Shown in pieces: positions 25,703-35,227 of a DNA stretch of 64,000 nucleotides. The notes below the pieces were generated by a model. The model made no database searches, was not told the origin of the DNA, and worked only from the letters and a program-made list of their open reading frames with translations. Each line of letters starts with the position of its first letter. Within the stretch, counting starts at the first letter, position 1. The stretch is from Povalibacter uvarum (GTDB lineage: Bacteria > Pseudomonadota > Gammaproteobacteria > Steroidobacterales > Steroidobacteraceae), in NCBI RefSeq assembly GCF_014202975.1, contig NZ_JACHHZ010000006.1:595561-659560 (forward strand). The letters run 5' to 3'. The translations under genes and the position numbers were made by a program.

Positions 25703-27012
25703 AGATCGCGTTTGTCGGCTGCGGCTACGTCTTCGACATCTACATGCGCACCCAGTGGGCGTATCCGGAGCTCGAGATCTGCGGTGTCTACGACATCGAC
25801 ACGGCTCGCTCCGCCACCGTGGCTAAGCACTACGGATTCCATGTCTATCCGAGCTACGATGCGTTGCTCGCCGATCCGAAGGTCGAGATCGTCGTCAATC
25901 TCACCAGCATTCGCTCGCACTACGAGACCGTCAGACGAGCACTCGAAGCAGGCAAGCACGTTTACTCAGAGAAGCCGCTGACGACGGACGTCGAACAGAC
26001 GCGCGAGCTGTTCCAGCTTGCGCAAAGTCGCGGCGTGATTCTCACCGGCGCTCCCTGCAACATCTTCAGCGACGCGGTCAGCACCCTGTGGAAGGCCGTT
26101 CGCGACGGCGTCATCGGCAAGCCGATCCTCATCTACGCAGAGATGGACGACAATCCCGCGCATCTCATGCAGCTCGAAACGGTCCAGAGTCCGACCGGCG
26201 CGCCGTTCCCCTACGTCGAGGAACTGCAGGAAGGCTGCACCGTCGAGCATGTCGGCTATCACCTGGTCTGGCTGTGCGCGATGTTCGGCCCCGCGATTTC
26301 CGTCACGGCATTCTCGAAGTGCCTGGTCGAGCACAAAACCGACACGCCGCTCTCGCCTCCGAACACACCCGACTTCTCAGTCGCCTGCCTCGACTTCGCC
26401 AACGGTGTCGCCGCCCGGCTCACGTGCACATGGGTCTCGCCGCGCGACCATCGGGTGCGTGTCATCGGCGAGGAAGGCGAGATCAGCATCGACAACGCGT
26501 TCCACGATCAATCGCCAGTGACGATCGAACGCTTTTCGCGGGTGAGTCTCGCCGCCCGCAAGGCGCATACAGTGCGCAACCAGCCCCTCATTGGCCGCCG
26601 CTTCGGTATCGGGGGTCGTCGCGTTCCGCTGGTACGCCGGTGGAAGTCTCATGCAGTGGAAGCGGAGCGCGGTGTCGGCCGTTCGCTCAAGCACAAGTTC
26701 GTGAGCTGGCTGCGACGTCGCGAGATTCACGCGCTCGACAAATTACTGGGTGTGGCCGAGATGGCGCGGGCGATGAAGGAAGGACGACCGCAGCCGCTGC
26801 CGCCGGACTTCCTCACTCACCTCAATGAGCTGACGCTGCTGATCCAGAGAGCTGGAACCCAGGGCGTTGCCGTGCGCCCTCAAACCACATTCACACCGAT
26901 CGGGCCGCTGCCCGACATGATGAGCGGCGGACACAATTATCGGGCGGAGTATCGGCCGAGGCTCTTCGAGAGGCTCAGTGGGAAGCTGGTCGCGGCGCTG
27001 CACAGGAAGTAG
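25699..27012 (+). CDS. second Gfo/Idh/MocA family oxidoreductase
   Basis: 437 residues, longer than most members. IAFVGCGYVFDIYM, VEIVVNLTSIRSHYETVRRALEAG and VYSEKPLTTDVEQTRELF are the Rossmann and EKP motifs. Residues about 275-350 contain a basic insertion (LIGRRFGIGGRRVPLVRRW, KHKFVSWLRRREIHALDK) that is not part of the usual fold. Translationally coupled to the preceding gene, although the two are quite different in sequence. No transporter or regulator for their substrate is adjacent. Confidence 0.85.
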   Translation: MKIAFVGCGYVFDIYMRTQWAYPELEICGVYDIDTARSATVAKHYGFHVYPSYDALLADPKVEIVVNLTSIRSHYETVRRALEAGKHVYSEKPLTTDVEQTRELFQLAQSRGVILTGAPCNIFSDAVSTLWKAVRDGVIGKPILIYAEMDDNPAHLMQLETVQSPTGAPFPYVEELQEGCTVEHVGYHLVWLCAMFGPAISVTAFSKCLVEHKTDTPLSPPNTPDFSVACLDFANGVAARLTCTWVSPRDHRVRVIGEEGEISIDNAFHDQSPVTIERFSRVSLAARKAHTVRNQPLIGRRFGIGGRRVPLVRRWKSHAVEAERGVGRSLKHKFVSWLRRREIHALDKLLGVAEMARAMKEGRPQPLPPDFLTHLNELTLLIQRAGTQGVAVRPQTTFTPIGPLPDMMSGGHNYRAEYRPRLFERLSGKLVAALHRK

Positions 27013-27090
27013 CTATGAGCTGCGAGCTGTGAGCGATGAGAGTGCGGCGAACCAGGGCTCGCGTTCCCTCTGGCTCATAGCTCACAGCTC
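27011..27090. repeat. imperfect inverted repeat between convergent genes
   Basis: AGCTATGAGC and GAGCTGTGAGC on the left mirror GCTCATAGCT and GCTCACAGCTC on the right, with about 38 bases between. It spans the short gap between the oxidoreductase and the exporter and could fold into a long hairpin. No T-run marks it as an intrinsic terminator. Confidence 0.5.
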
Positions 27091-28624
27091 ACCGCTTCTT
27101 CATAAACCCCGCACACACCAACGCTGCGAGCACGCCCAGCGCCGCGCTCACCAGAGAAGCCGCACGAATCGCTCGTGCGAAAGCGTCACGAGACACCGAC
27201 TCCACCAGCGTCTTGGCATCGCTCTGGAAATTCTTCGCCAGCTCGATTGCCGCGCCCAGGGTTTCTCGAGCACGCTCGACCACGTCGGGTGCGATTCCCG
27301 GTAAGGTCGCTTCATTCACGTGCGTGCGATAGACCGCGCTGACGATACTGCCAAGCACCGCGACACCCAGCGCCGCACCGAACTCGAAGCTCGTCTCTGA
27401 GATACCGGACGCTGCGCCCGCACGCTCCGGAGGCACATCGGACATCACCAGGTCCGTCGTCAGCGTTCCCATCGGGGCGAGGCCGGCGCAGAAAAGCACG
27501 AAGCCGGTGATAACGATCCACAGATCGCCGGTCGAGCTCACCTGAGTCAGCACTGCGTAGCCACCCGCGGTGATCAGAAACCCCCACGTCAGCACGGTGC
27601 GTGCCGGATAACGCCGCACGATGATCGGCGCGAGCACCGAACCCGCCATGAAAATGAACCCCGACGGCAACAGCCAGAGGCCCGCTTCGAGCGGCCCCAT
27701 GCCATAGACGAGCTGCAGGTACTGCGTGATGAACAGAAACGAACCGAAGGCCGCGAAGACGCCGATGATGTTCACGCACAGCGCCGCCGAGAAGATCGGC
27801 CGCCGGAACAGCCGCAGATCGATCATCGGATCCTCGAGATGACGCTGGCGCCGGACGAACACCGTCCCGAGAACGAGACTCCCGACGATCGCGATGACCG
27901 GGAGCACCGACGCGCCGTACACGGCAATGTGCTTCGCACCGAAGATCATCAGGAGGACGGTCGAAGTCGCGAGCACCGCGCTGAGAACGTCCAGGGACCC
28001 GGCGTTCGGATCGCGGTACTCGGGCAGGAACATCGGCGCCAGGATCAACAGCAGAATCATGAGCGGCACCGCAACCAGGAACACCGAGCCCCACCAGAAA
28101 TGCTCGAGCAGCATCCCGCCGACGATCGGACCAACGACGCTGCCCGCCGAGAAGCAGCCGACCCAGATTCCGATGGCCGTCGTGCGCTCCCGGTCGTCGA
28201 GAAACATGTTCCTAATGAGCGATAGCGTGGATGGCGCAAGCGTCGCGGCTGCAACGCCGAGGACCGCCCTCGAGAGAATCAGCATCTCAGCGCTGGAGGC
28301 AAACGCAGCCAGTACCGAAGCCACGCCGAACGCCGACGCGCCGATCATCAGCAAGCGCCGCCGGCCGATGCGGTCGCCCAGCGTACCCATCGTGATCAGG
28401 AACCCGGCGAGGAGAAAGCCGTAGATATCGACGATCCACAGCAACTGCGTCGAGGTCGGATTGAGATCGGCCGTGAGGTGCGGAATCGCCAGATTCAGCA
28501 CGTTCAGATCCATCGAATACAGCAGGCAGGGAACGGCGATGACCGCGAGGCCAATCCATTCCCTCCGCGTAGCCTTTGGAGGAACCGGGGTTTCGACGAC
28601 CGGGGCTTCGACAACACTCGTCAT
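27089..28624 (-). CDS. MFS drug exporter, DHA2 (14-helix) family
   Basis: 511 residues. The N-terminal half has the DHA2 signatures: LLYSMDLNVLNLAIPHL, WIVDIYGFLLAGFLI, GTLGDRIGRRRLL and GIWVGCFSAGSVVGPIVGG (motif C of antiporters). About 14 membrane segments can be counted. Such proteins exchange protons for drugs, dyes or disinfectants. A GTG at 28678 would add 18 residues and has GGAGG very close upstream; the ATG at 28624 is favoured because it leads directly into the usual N-terminus. No regulator is adjacent. Confidence 0.88.
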   Translation of the reverse strand: MTSVVEAPVVETPVPPKATRREWIGLAVIAVPCLLYSMDLNVLNLAIPHLTADLNPTSTQLLWIVDIYGFLLAGFLITMGTLGDRIGRRRLLMIGASAFGVASVLAAFASSAEMLILSRAVLGVAAATLAPSTLSLIRNMFLDDRERTTAIGIWVGCFSAGSVVGPIVGGMLLEHFWWGSVFLVAVPLMILLLILAPMFLPEYRDPNAGSLDVLSAVLATSTVLLMIFGAKHIAVYGASVLPVIAIVGSLVLGTVFVRRQRHLEDPMIDLRLFRRPIFSAALCVNIIGVFAAFGSFLFITQYLQLVYGMGPLEAGLWLLPSGFIFMAGSVLAPIIVRRYPARTVLTWGFLITAGGYAVLTQVSSTGDLWIVITGFVLFCAGLAPMGTLTTDLVMSDVPPERAGAASGISETSFEFGAALGVAVLGSIVSAVYRTHVNEATLPGIAPDVVERARETLGAAIELAKNFQSDAKTLVESVSRDAFARAIRAASLVSAALGVLAALVCAGFMKKR

Positions 28625-28709
28625 TCGATCGACCTGCAGCGGGGGAGGCGCATTCTCCCCAAGGACGAACGAATGCACCAGCCTCCGACACGCGGCCGGC
28701 GACGAATGA

Positions 28710-29177
28710 CTAGCCTGCGCGCTCGATCAACGCCGCGTAGCACCCCGGTTTGGCAAAGTGCGCGTGGATATAGGCGACTTCTTCATTGGCGAAGATCGCT
28801 TCGATCCCGGGCTCGAGGCGCTGTCCATCGACGACATCGGCCGTCCGCAGCATGCCTTCCCGGTCGTAGCCTCGCAGTGACAGCAACCGCTTGCGCAACT
28901 GGGCTGGAACGTCGTTGACGGCATCGAACGTCGTCTCGCCTTCACGCACATAGATGGCAAAACTCGACCGGAACGGCGTATCGACAGGATGGTGTTCATA
29001 GTTGACCAGGATCACCGGGTCACCAGCAGCGGCATCGGTCAGACTGATGCGACAGGGAAATCCAGTCTCACGAGCGATCATGCGGCGTGCGCTGTGCGTC
29101 GCCAGCTGCGCGTCATCCAGCGCGAAGAGATGAGCAAACCGCTGCGCCGGCAAACCCCGAATCCGAAAGCCATTCAT
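28710..29177 (-). CDS. DUF1203-family protein
   Basis: 155 residues. FRIRGLPAQRF at the N-terminus, RMIARETGFPCRISLTDAAAGD, LVNYEHHPVDTPFRSSFAIYV and IHAHFAKPGCYAALIER at the end are the DUF1203 pattern. The ATG at 29177 follows GGAGG by eight bases, which fixes the start inside a much longer open frame. Function of the family is not established. Confidence 0.85.
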   Translation of the reverse strand: MNGFRIRGLPAQRFAHLFALDDAQLATHSARRMIARETGFPCRISLTDAAAGDPVILVNYEHHPVDTPFRSSFAIYVREGETTFDAVNDVPAQLRKRLLSLRGYDREGMLRTADVVDGQRLEPGIEAIFANEEVAYIHAHFAKPGCYAALIERAG

Positions 29178-29297
29178 CGATCGATCCTCCGTTCTGGTGG
29201 ATAGAGATTGCTTCAGGGACGTCCATCCCGCACTCGGGTTCTTGCTGTCGAATTCGGGACGCGTTGCGATGAGCAGGTCGCCGGGCGACCATAGCTG

Positions 29298-30395
29298 ATG
29301 ACTCTCGCCGCGCTGCGCCTTCGCAATCAGTTCATCCAGGGTTCGCGACTCGACGACCCGGCCGAAATCGTGCGAGCGTTGTGCGCCGTGCAGGCGCAGG
29401 ACTACTACGCGTCGCTCTGGGCAATCGGCTTGCGGTCGCGCAATCTCGTCGATACGGATGTGGAAAAGGCGATCGCCGGCCGCCGCATCGTCCGGACATG
29501 GCCAATGCGCGGCACGCTTCATTTCGTCGCCGCGGAGGATGCGCGATGGATGATCGACTTGCTCGGTCCGAGAATCCTGGCACGCAATGCTGCCCGACTG
29601 CGTCGGGAGTTCTCGATCGATCGGCGCGTGATCACGCGCGCGACCAAAGTCGTCGAAGCGGCCTTGCGCGGAGGCGTACTGACCCGCGATGGGGTTTACG
29701 AGCAACTGGACGCCGCGAAAATCCCCACGGACCGCCAGCGAGGATTGCACCTCACCTGGTGGCTCGCGAATGAAGGCGTCATCTGTTGCGGTCCACGATC
29801 CGGCAAGCAACCGACTTTCGTTCTGTTCGATGAGTGGGTGCCGCGGACGCCCGCGATGGCACGCGACGAAGCGCTCATCCAACTCGCGCGGCGATATTTC
29901 GCTCATCATGGACCGGCAACAGCCGCGGACTTCTCATGGTGGTCCGGAATCACGATGACGGACGCGACGAGCAGCATTGAAAGCATCCAGGCGCAACTGA
30001 CACGAAGGACGATCGGCGATGCGACGTACTGGTCGCAGAAGTCCGCGACCGCAAGAAACAAGGGCAGCTGCTACTTGCTGCCCGTCTACGACGAACTCAC
30101 CGTCGGCTACGCAGATCGCAGCGCGGTTCTGGGTCCGACTCACGCCAACAATCCCGCGGCAGGCCACGGCATCTTCCGTGCCCCCATCCTGATTGACGGC
30201 ATGATCGTCGGCAGCTGGACGCGGCAGTTGCGGCGCGACGGCGTCGAGATCGAAGCGATCCCATTCGGGAAGTTCAGTCGAGCGCAGAAGGATTCGATCG
30301 AAGAAGCGGCTGAACGCTACGGCAAGTTCGTTCGCGCGACGCCGAAAGTCCGATATCGCCAGACCGTTCGCAGCGCAGCAGGCGCCCGCATGTGA
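29298..30395 (+). CDS. AlkZ/YcaQ-like winged-helix protein (HTH_42 family)
   Basis: 365 residues. LAALRLRNQFIQGSRLDDP then ALCAVQAQDYYASLWAIGLR shows the QAQD-type active-site motif of the HTH_42 (AlkZ-like) family, whose studied members are DNA glycosylases that unhook interstrand crosslinks or alkylated bases. Later motifs also fit: RTWPMRGTLHFVAAEDARWM, FAHHGPATAADFSWWSGI, LLPVYDELTVGYADRSAVL. A role in DNA repair is an inference from the family. Confidence 0.85.
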   Translation: MTLAALRLRNQFIQGSRLDDPAEIVRALCAVQAQDYYASLWAIGLRSRNLVDTDVEKAIAGRRIVRTWPMRGTLHFVAAEDARWMIDLLGPRILARNAARLRREFSIDRRVITRATKVVEAALRGGVLTRDGVYEQLDAAKIPTDRQRGLHLTWWLANEGVICCGPRSGKQPTFVLFDEWVPRTPAMARDEALIQLARRYFAHHGPATAADFSWWSGITMTDATSSIESIQAQLTRRTIGDATYWSQKSATARNKGSCYLLPVYDELTVGYADRSAVLGPTHANNPAAGHGIFRAPILIDGMIVGSWTRQLRRDGVEIEAIPFGKFSRAQKDSIEEAAERYGKFVRATPKVRYRQTVRSAAGARM

Positions 30396-30426
30396 CTCAT
30401 GTCACTTCTCAGCGACACGGATGTTG

Positions 30427-30444
30427 CCTGAGCGGCGGCTCAGG
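30427..30444. terminator. hairpin after the AlkZ-like gene
   Basis: CCTGAGC-GGCG-GCTCAGG, seven-base perfect stem, 32 bases beyond the stop codon. No T-run follows, so its role as a terminator is uncertain. Confidence 0.4.
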
Positions 30445-30524
30445 GATCGATTCGCGACGCCGTGAGTTACAGTGCATCGCGGGCGCGTCGATTGACGAAC
30501 GCGCCGCCTCACGGAGACAACTGC

Positions 30525-31100
30525 ATGCACGCGCCGATCCGCAAGATTCTTGGGGCCTTCACTGTAGGCACGTTCCTTCTGACGAGCACTGTCGCCCTGG
30601 CGGATCCGCCCGAGCACGCACCCGCCCATGGCTGGCGCAAGAAGAACGACCCGCGCTATGTCGGCTACACCGGCGGCGGCTGGGAACGTGACTATGGCGT
30701 CGTCGAAGGCAGCTGCAATCGCAAGGAAATCGGTACCGTGCTGGGCGCAGTCGTCGGCGGTGCGGTCGGATCGCAGGTAGGCAGTGGCGACGGACGAGTC
30801 GTCGCAACCGTGATCGGTGCCGTACTCGGTGCCGCTGTGGGCCGCTCCATCGGTCGCGATCTCGACGAAGAAGACCGCGCGTGCGTTGGACATGCGCTCG
30901 AACTCGGCAAGCAAGGTCAGCCCGTTCGCTGGGTGAATGAAACGTCCAACGTCACCTATCTGCTCACGCCGCAGCCGCCGTCCAAGAAAGACGCAAAGAA
31001 TTGCCGCCACTTCTCGATCAAGACATCGGGCGGAGGCAGGTCGCAGACATCGAACGGCTACGCCTGCCGGGACGGCAATGGTGTCTGGAAGATGCACTGA
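30525..31100 (+). CDS. secreted glycine-zipper protein
   Basis: 191 residues. A signal peptide (MHAPIRKILGAFTVGTFLLTSTVALA) precedes a glycine-zipper membrane segment: IGTVLGAVVGGAVGSQVG, then VVATVIGAVLGAAVGRSIG. This is the glycine zipper 2TM type found in outer-membrane lipoproteins and RickA/SlyB-like surface proteins, though no lipobox is present. The C-terminal part has paired Cys (NCRHFSIK ... YACRDGNGVW), probably a disulphide. ATG chosen after GGAGA. Likely an envelope protein. Confidence 0.82.
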   Translation: MHAPIRKILGAFTVGTFLLTSTVALADPPEHAPAHGWRKKNDPRYVGYTGGGWERDYGVVEGSCNRKEIGTVLGAVVGGAVGSQVGSGDGRVVATVIGAVLGAAVGRSIGRDLDEEDRACVGHALELGKQGQPVRWVNETSNVTYLLTPQPPSKKDAKNCRHFSIKTSGGGRSQTSNGYACRDGNGVWKMH

Positions 31101-31106
31101 ACGCAG

Positions 31107-32555
31107 TCAGCGCAGGATCGCGTGAATCAGCATCGCCGGCAGCCAGGTGAACAACGCTGACAGGGCGACGGAAACCCAGGCCAGCAGCACGACGACGATC
31201 GACAAGAGCACGACGACAAGAGCACCCAGCGGCACGAGAGCGAGCCGTCCGAGCAACGGTATTCGCTGCCACGCGCTGCGCTCTTCCTGTTGAGCGGTAT
31301 TGGCGCCCATCCCCGTCAATGCGGTCAATCGGCGCTGTAGCGATGGGAACATCCTCGCGCCCGAGGAACTGAACAGCCCTTTGCCGCCGATCCTCTCCAC
31401 GTTCACGACCGACATGTGAGCTGTCCATGGCGCAAACGCACCTTCCCAGGGAAGGTCGTTGAGTTTCAGCAATGCGCTTCCGAGCGTGTCCGGGTCTCGC
31501 GTGAGCCGGACCGCAGTTGCATCCGCGAGGAACTTCCGACGACGCCAGACCCAGGCGAGCAAGGGACTGAGCACGATCGAACCAAGCATCGCGCCGAAGA
31601 ATCCGCTGATGACCAGCGGCCCCATCAGCGGCAGCCACATCATCGTGCGCCAGGGAACCTTGCCCTCTTCCGCCGGCGGCCCCTTCTTCGCTTGCCCGGC
31701 AGAGTCGAACGGGTTCGTGAGCTCGAGGGCGAGTTGCCCGTCTTCTACTGTGGAACCGTGCCGAAGCGCACCGCGCACCAGCCTGGCGAATCGGCGCGCC
31801 GCATCGCGATCGGTGAACGATTCGCTCAGCTTGGCAATGAGACCGAAGAGGCCGAGCGTCGTGGCAATCTGCGTGCCGACAGCGACGTCGCCATTCGCGA
31901 TCGAACCGATCAGATGCCCGGCGATGCCTTGCATCTGCGCGCGATTCAATCCTTCGAGCATGCCGGTCGATACGGCGACGGTCGCATGCGCACCATCCTG
32001 GCCGAAGGCGGCCGCATTGGCGGCAGCACTCTCGATGATGAGCACTCGCGGCTGCTTCAATCCGGCTGCCAGCGTCATCTCTGCAATCACGTTCGAGAAT
32101 CGCTGCTCCTCGAGCCGAGTCGCATCCGGCGCACGCACGTGGAAATTGCCGGCTTCGCTCATCGACGCTTCGCGGAGCACGCGCCTCAGCGCGAGCATGA
32201 GCAGCGCCATGACCACAAGACCGGGGATCGAAGCCATGAACGCCACGTACATCCAACGCGAGACCGGAACGGCTTCCGGCGCATCCGCGAGCGGCTCGAT
32301 CGCGTCCATCGAGATCTCGAACAAATCGGGTGTCGGTGTCGCGAAATTCACGATGTCGAGAATGATGCCGAGCAAGGCGAAGAGCAGCGGCGCCATCAGC
32401 ATCGCCACAACGAAGCCCAGCGCCAGTGCACACACAAGCGTGAGACCGCGGATGCGATTCGCGGCGCGCTGGTGCCGCTCGATCGCAGCGAAGAACGATT
32501 CACGTTCCTGCGGCGTCCAGGCTGCGACCGCGGTCATCGTCTGGTTCGCGGTCAT
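31107..32555 (-). CDS. M48-like membrane metallopeptidase homologue with degenerate zinc site
   Basis: 482 residues. It is arranged like the M48 HtpX/YggG-type proteins: N-terminal membrane pair, LIIESAAANAAAFGQDG, VAVSTGMLEGLNRAQMQGI, more membrane segments and the FLADATAVRLTRDPDTLGSAL block. The HExxH site reads GHLIGSIANGD (His214 kept, Glu and second His lost), and the usual REFLAD reads RKFLAD, so the third ligand is gone too. It is therefore probably a non-catalytic pseudoprotease. It starts 13 bases after the DUF885 gene stop, likely one operon. Confidence 0.82.
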   Translation of the reverse strand: MTANQTMTAVAAWTPQERESFFAAIERHQRAANRIRGLTLVCALALGFVVAMLMAPLLFALLGIILDIVNFATPTPDLFEISMDAIEPLADAPEAVPVSRWMYVAFMASIPGLVVMALLMLALRRVLREASMSEAGNFHVRAPDATRLEEQRFSNVIAEMTLAAGLKQPRVLIIESAAANAAAFGQDGAHATVAVSTGMLEGLNRAQMQGIAGHLIGSIANGDVAVGTQIATTLGLFGLIAKLSESFTDRDAARRFARLVRGALRHGSTVEDGQLALELTNPFDSAGQAKKGPPAEEGKVPWRTMMWLPLMGPLVISGFFGAMLGSIVLSPLLAWVWRRRKFLADATAVRLTRDPDTLGSALLKLNDLPWEGAFAPWTAHMSVVNVERIGGKGLFSSSGARMFPSLQRRLTALTGMGANTAQQEERSAWQRIPLLGRLALVPLGALVVVLLSIVVVLLAWVSVALSALFTWLPAMLIHAILR

Positions 32556-32568
32556 CGGCGCTGCCGGG

Positions 32569-34392
32569 CTAGCCGATCGGCTCGTCGAGCATCATCTCGC
32601 GCACGAACCTCACTGGCGGCGCACCGTACGACAGCACCTTGTCGTGGTACGCCTTCACATCGAACTTGTCGCCGAGCTTCTGCTCGACCGCCTTGCGCAT
32701 GTCGAAATGCTCCTGCGCACCGACGAAGTAGGTCGGAAGTTGCGCCGAGGTGAGCTGTGCGCGAACCCACTTGCCCGCCGCTTCGCGCTCCTGCTGGAAC
32801 GTGTCGCGCGTCATGAGCTGCATCGCCTGTTCCCGCGACCAGTTGTCGACATGCACACCCTGGTCGAGGATCGCGTTGGCAATCGTGCGCAGGTAGAACT
32901 TGAGCTGGATCAGCCTGAAGAGGGGATCGCCGTTCAGGTACCCCGCATCGGCCATCACGTCTTCGGTGTAGACCGCCCACCCTTCCGCGAACACGCCGGA
33001 ACGCAGCACCGACCGCAAGGTCGAGTACGCGTCGGTCGAATGAGCGCCTTCGAGGTAGTGACCCGGCACCGCCTCGTGAATCGACATGAGATGGATCATC
33101 CGGCTGTTGTATTCGCGCAGGAACGAATCGGCCTGAGCCTGGCTCCAGTCATCCGGAATCGGCGAGATCGCATAGTAGGTATCGAGCCCTTTATCGAGCG
33201 GACCCGGTGAATCGCAGTAGGCGACGGCGACGCCGCGCTGGAATTCCGGCATCAGGATCACTTTCACCGGAGCATCGGGGACAGTCACCAGATTGTGTTC
33301 GCGCGTGAACTTGGTCGCCTCAGCGAGTGTCTCCCTCGCGAAATCCGCCACCTTGTTGCGCTCGGGGCGATCGGCGTACCCAAGCTCCAATGCCGCCTCG
33401 ATTGCCTTCTGTTGTTCTTCCGCCGTCGGACTTGCAGGCAGCGCGGGGGCGCCCTGTCGATCCTTGAGTACAGTCTGTGCGACGGCGTACATCTCATCGC
33501 GAACCCGCTTGAGCTCGGCTTCGGCACGCTGGCGGATCTCCTGTCTCGACAGCGACGCATTGAGCGAGAACTGCAGCTTCTCGTCATAGAGCTTCTGGCC
33601 GATGCGGAAATCCCCTTTGGCGCCCGGAACGAGGACGGTGTCGAGCCACTTCTGCTGTTCCGCGACCGCCTTGCGCAGCGTCGCGACCGACTCATCGAGT
33701 GCGCGGCGCTGGTCGCCCTGCAGTTGATCGGCATTGGGGGTGATGAAGGTATCGATGAGACTGAGCAATCCGCCGTTCTGCTTCGCGACGGTCTCAGCGT
33801 GAATCTTAGGTACGCGGGCAAGGTCGAGATTCGCGCGCATCTGCTCGAAGAGCCGGGGAATCTTTTGCATGCGAGCAGAAGCTGACTCAAGCCGCTGCGG
33901 AACCGGCGCAAACTCCCGCGCCATGACGTTGTAAATCGCTCCGCCTGCGAGTGCGCCGTAGACCTGCGGGTCCCAGGCCCAGCTCTGCAGCGTTTCCGTG
34001 CCCCAGATGTCGCCGCGAACCTGGTTGCGCAGGATGGCCGCATCGATCTGGTTCTCGCGCGAGAGCTTCGTGACATCGACAGTCTCGAGCTCGGCCAGGA
34101 TCTGGCGGCTGAAATCGACGAGCTTCTGGCGGCCGGCGGCGCTCAGATCGTCGAGCTCGCGGTCGTAGTCGTGCTTGCCCATCTGGGTGGCGATCACGGG
34201 ATTCAGCGCAAGCCAGCCCTCGAGCCAGCGTCGGGAGATTTCGTTCAGTCTTGCATCGGTGGCGGCGTCGGACGTCGCGGTTTCAGTCGTGCTGGCGGGC
34301 GGGGTCGCCGGTTTGCACGCAGTCAATCCGATGCAGAGCAGGAGTACCGAAGCAATCGAAGACACGCGCACTCGAAGCATGACCCGTCTCAA
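32569..34392 (-). CDS. DUF885-family lipoprotein, putative zinc carboxypeptidase-like peptidase
   Basis: 607 residues. A lipoprotein signal (SSIASVLLLCIGLTAC, lipobox LTAC) is followed by a largely helical DUF885 domain. MSIHEAVPGHYLEGAH contains the HExxxGH zinc motif and GVFAEGWAVYTEDVM the downstream Glu motif of this gluzincin-like family. Likely anchored in the envelope and acting on peptides. An ATG at 34380 is an alternative start. Upstream of, and probably co-transcribed with, the M48-like pseudoprotease. Confidence 0.88.
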   Translation of the reverse strand: MRRVMLRVRVSSIASVLLLCIGLTACKPATPPASTTETATSDAATDARLNEISRRWLEGWLALNPVIATQMGKHDYDRELDDLSAAGRQKLVDFSRQILAELETVDVTKLSRENQIDAAILRNQVRGDIWGTETLQSWAWDPQVYGALAGGAIYNVMAREFAPVPQRLESASARMQKIPRLFEQMRANLDLARVPKIHAETVAKQNGGLLSLIDTFITPNADQLQGDQRRALDESVATLRKAVAEQQKWLDTVLVPGAKGDFRIGQKLYDEKLQFSLNASLSRQEIRQRAEAELKRVRDEMYAVAQTVLKDRQGAPALPASPTAEEQQKAIEAALELGYADRPERNKVADFARETLAEATKFTREHNLVTVPDAPVKVILMPEFQRGVAVAYCDSPGPLDKGLDTYYAISPIPDDWSQAQADSFLREYNSRMIHLMSIHEAVPGHYLEGAHSTDAYSTLRSVLRSGVFAEGWAVYTEDVMADAGYLNGDPLFRLIQLKFYLRTIANAILDQGVHVDNWSREQAMQLMTRDTFQQEREAAGKWVRAQLTSAQLPTYFVGAQEHFDMRKAVEQKLGDKFDVKAYHDKVLSYGAPPVRFVREMMLDEPIG

Positions 34393-34452
34393 TTGGGAGC
34401 GGCGGTACCGCGGTGACGCGAGAATACCAATCCGCCGCGACCTGCGCGCCTG

Positions 34453-35130
34453 CTATCGCTTCTTCGGCGCGGCCCTGCTCTTCCGGACACTTTTCTTCCT
34501 GGCAGTGCCCGTCTTCGCATCCTTGGGCGCTGATTGCGGCGAGATCGTTTCGCCCCGGGCAAGCATTGCGACGAGTGTGGCGATCTTCCTTTCCCGGCCC
34601 TCGGGCGTCTTCATATTGTTCGTTCGGAACGCCAGCGCAAACAGGTTGGTCCGATTGAGCGTGGGCAACATCTTCCTGGCCCGGGCATTGGCGTCGATCG
34701 CCTTGCGCAGATCGGCGGGAAGGGTGTCTTGCGTCGAAGCGCGGATGGGGGCATAGGCCCTGTCCCAGCGCCCATCCGCCTTCGCTGCATCGATGTGCCT
34801 TTGCCCATGCGGCGTCATTCGACCAGCGGCGGTGAGCCGCGCGACGCGATCGCGATTGATCTGGCTCCACATGCTCTTCGAACCGCGCGGCGTGAAACGC
34901 TGCAGAAACGACCGCTCGTCGAAGCCCTTGCGGATCGCATCGATCCAGCCCCAGCAGAGCACGGAATCGATCGCCTCGTCGTTGGTGACCGAGGACAGGC
35001 CCGAGCCCTTCTTGTGGATCTTCAGCCAGATCTCCGGCTCGCGATCATGATGCTCGCGCAGCCAGTCCTCGAACGCCTTCTGATCGGCAAAGGCCCTGAT
35101 GCGCTTGGGGTCGGGTTTGACTGCGGCCAT
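34453..35130 (-). CDS. YdeI/OmpD-associated family protein
   Basis: 225 residues. FADQKAFEDWLREHHDREPEI, VTNDEAIDSVLCWGWIDAIR and FLQRFTPRGSKSMWSQINRDR are the family motifs, as is AAKADGRWDRAY. The C-terminus is a basic Lys/Arg-rich tail (KKSVRKSRAAPKKR) that could touch nucleic acid. The biochemical role of the family is unclear; no membrane segment or signal is present, so it is cytoplasmic. Confidence 0.85.
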   Translation of the reverse strand: MAAVKPDPKRIRAFADQKAFEDWLREHHDREPEIWLKIHKKGSGLSSVTNDEAIDSVLCWGWIDAIRKGFDERSFLQRFTPRGSKSMWSQINRDRVARLTAAGRMTPHGQRHIDAAKADGRWDRAYAPIRASTQDTLPADLRKAIDANARARKMLPTLNRTNLFALAFRTNNMKTPEGRERKIATLVAMLARGETISPQSAPKDAKTGTARKKSVRKSRAAPKKR

Positions 35131-35227
35131 GATTTTTCGATGTCTGCGAAACTGACCGTGGAGACTAGCTCACCCGAGGGCTGCGGTGACACTATCCCGC
35201 GAGTCCCGTGGAATGAGCGAGCACTTC

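Noticed and set aside
31459..33210. 583-codon plus-strand frame opposite the M48-like and DUF885 genes
   Set aside because: It runs across the boundary of two genes with clear family motifs; composition is Ser/Arg-rich noise.
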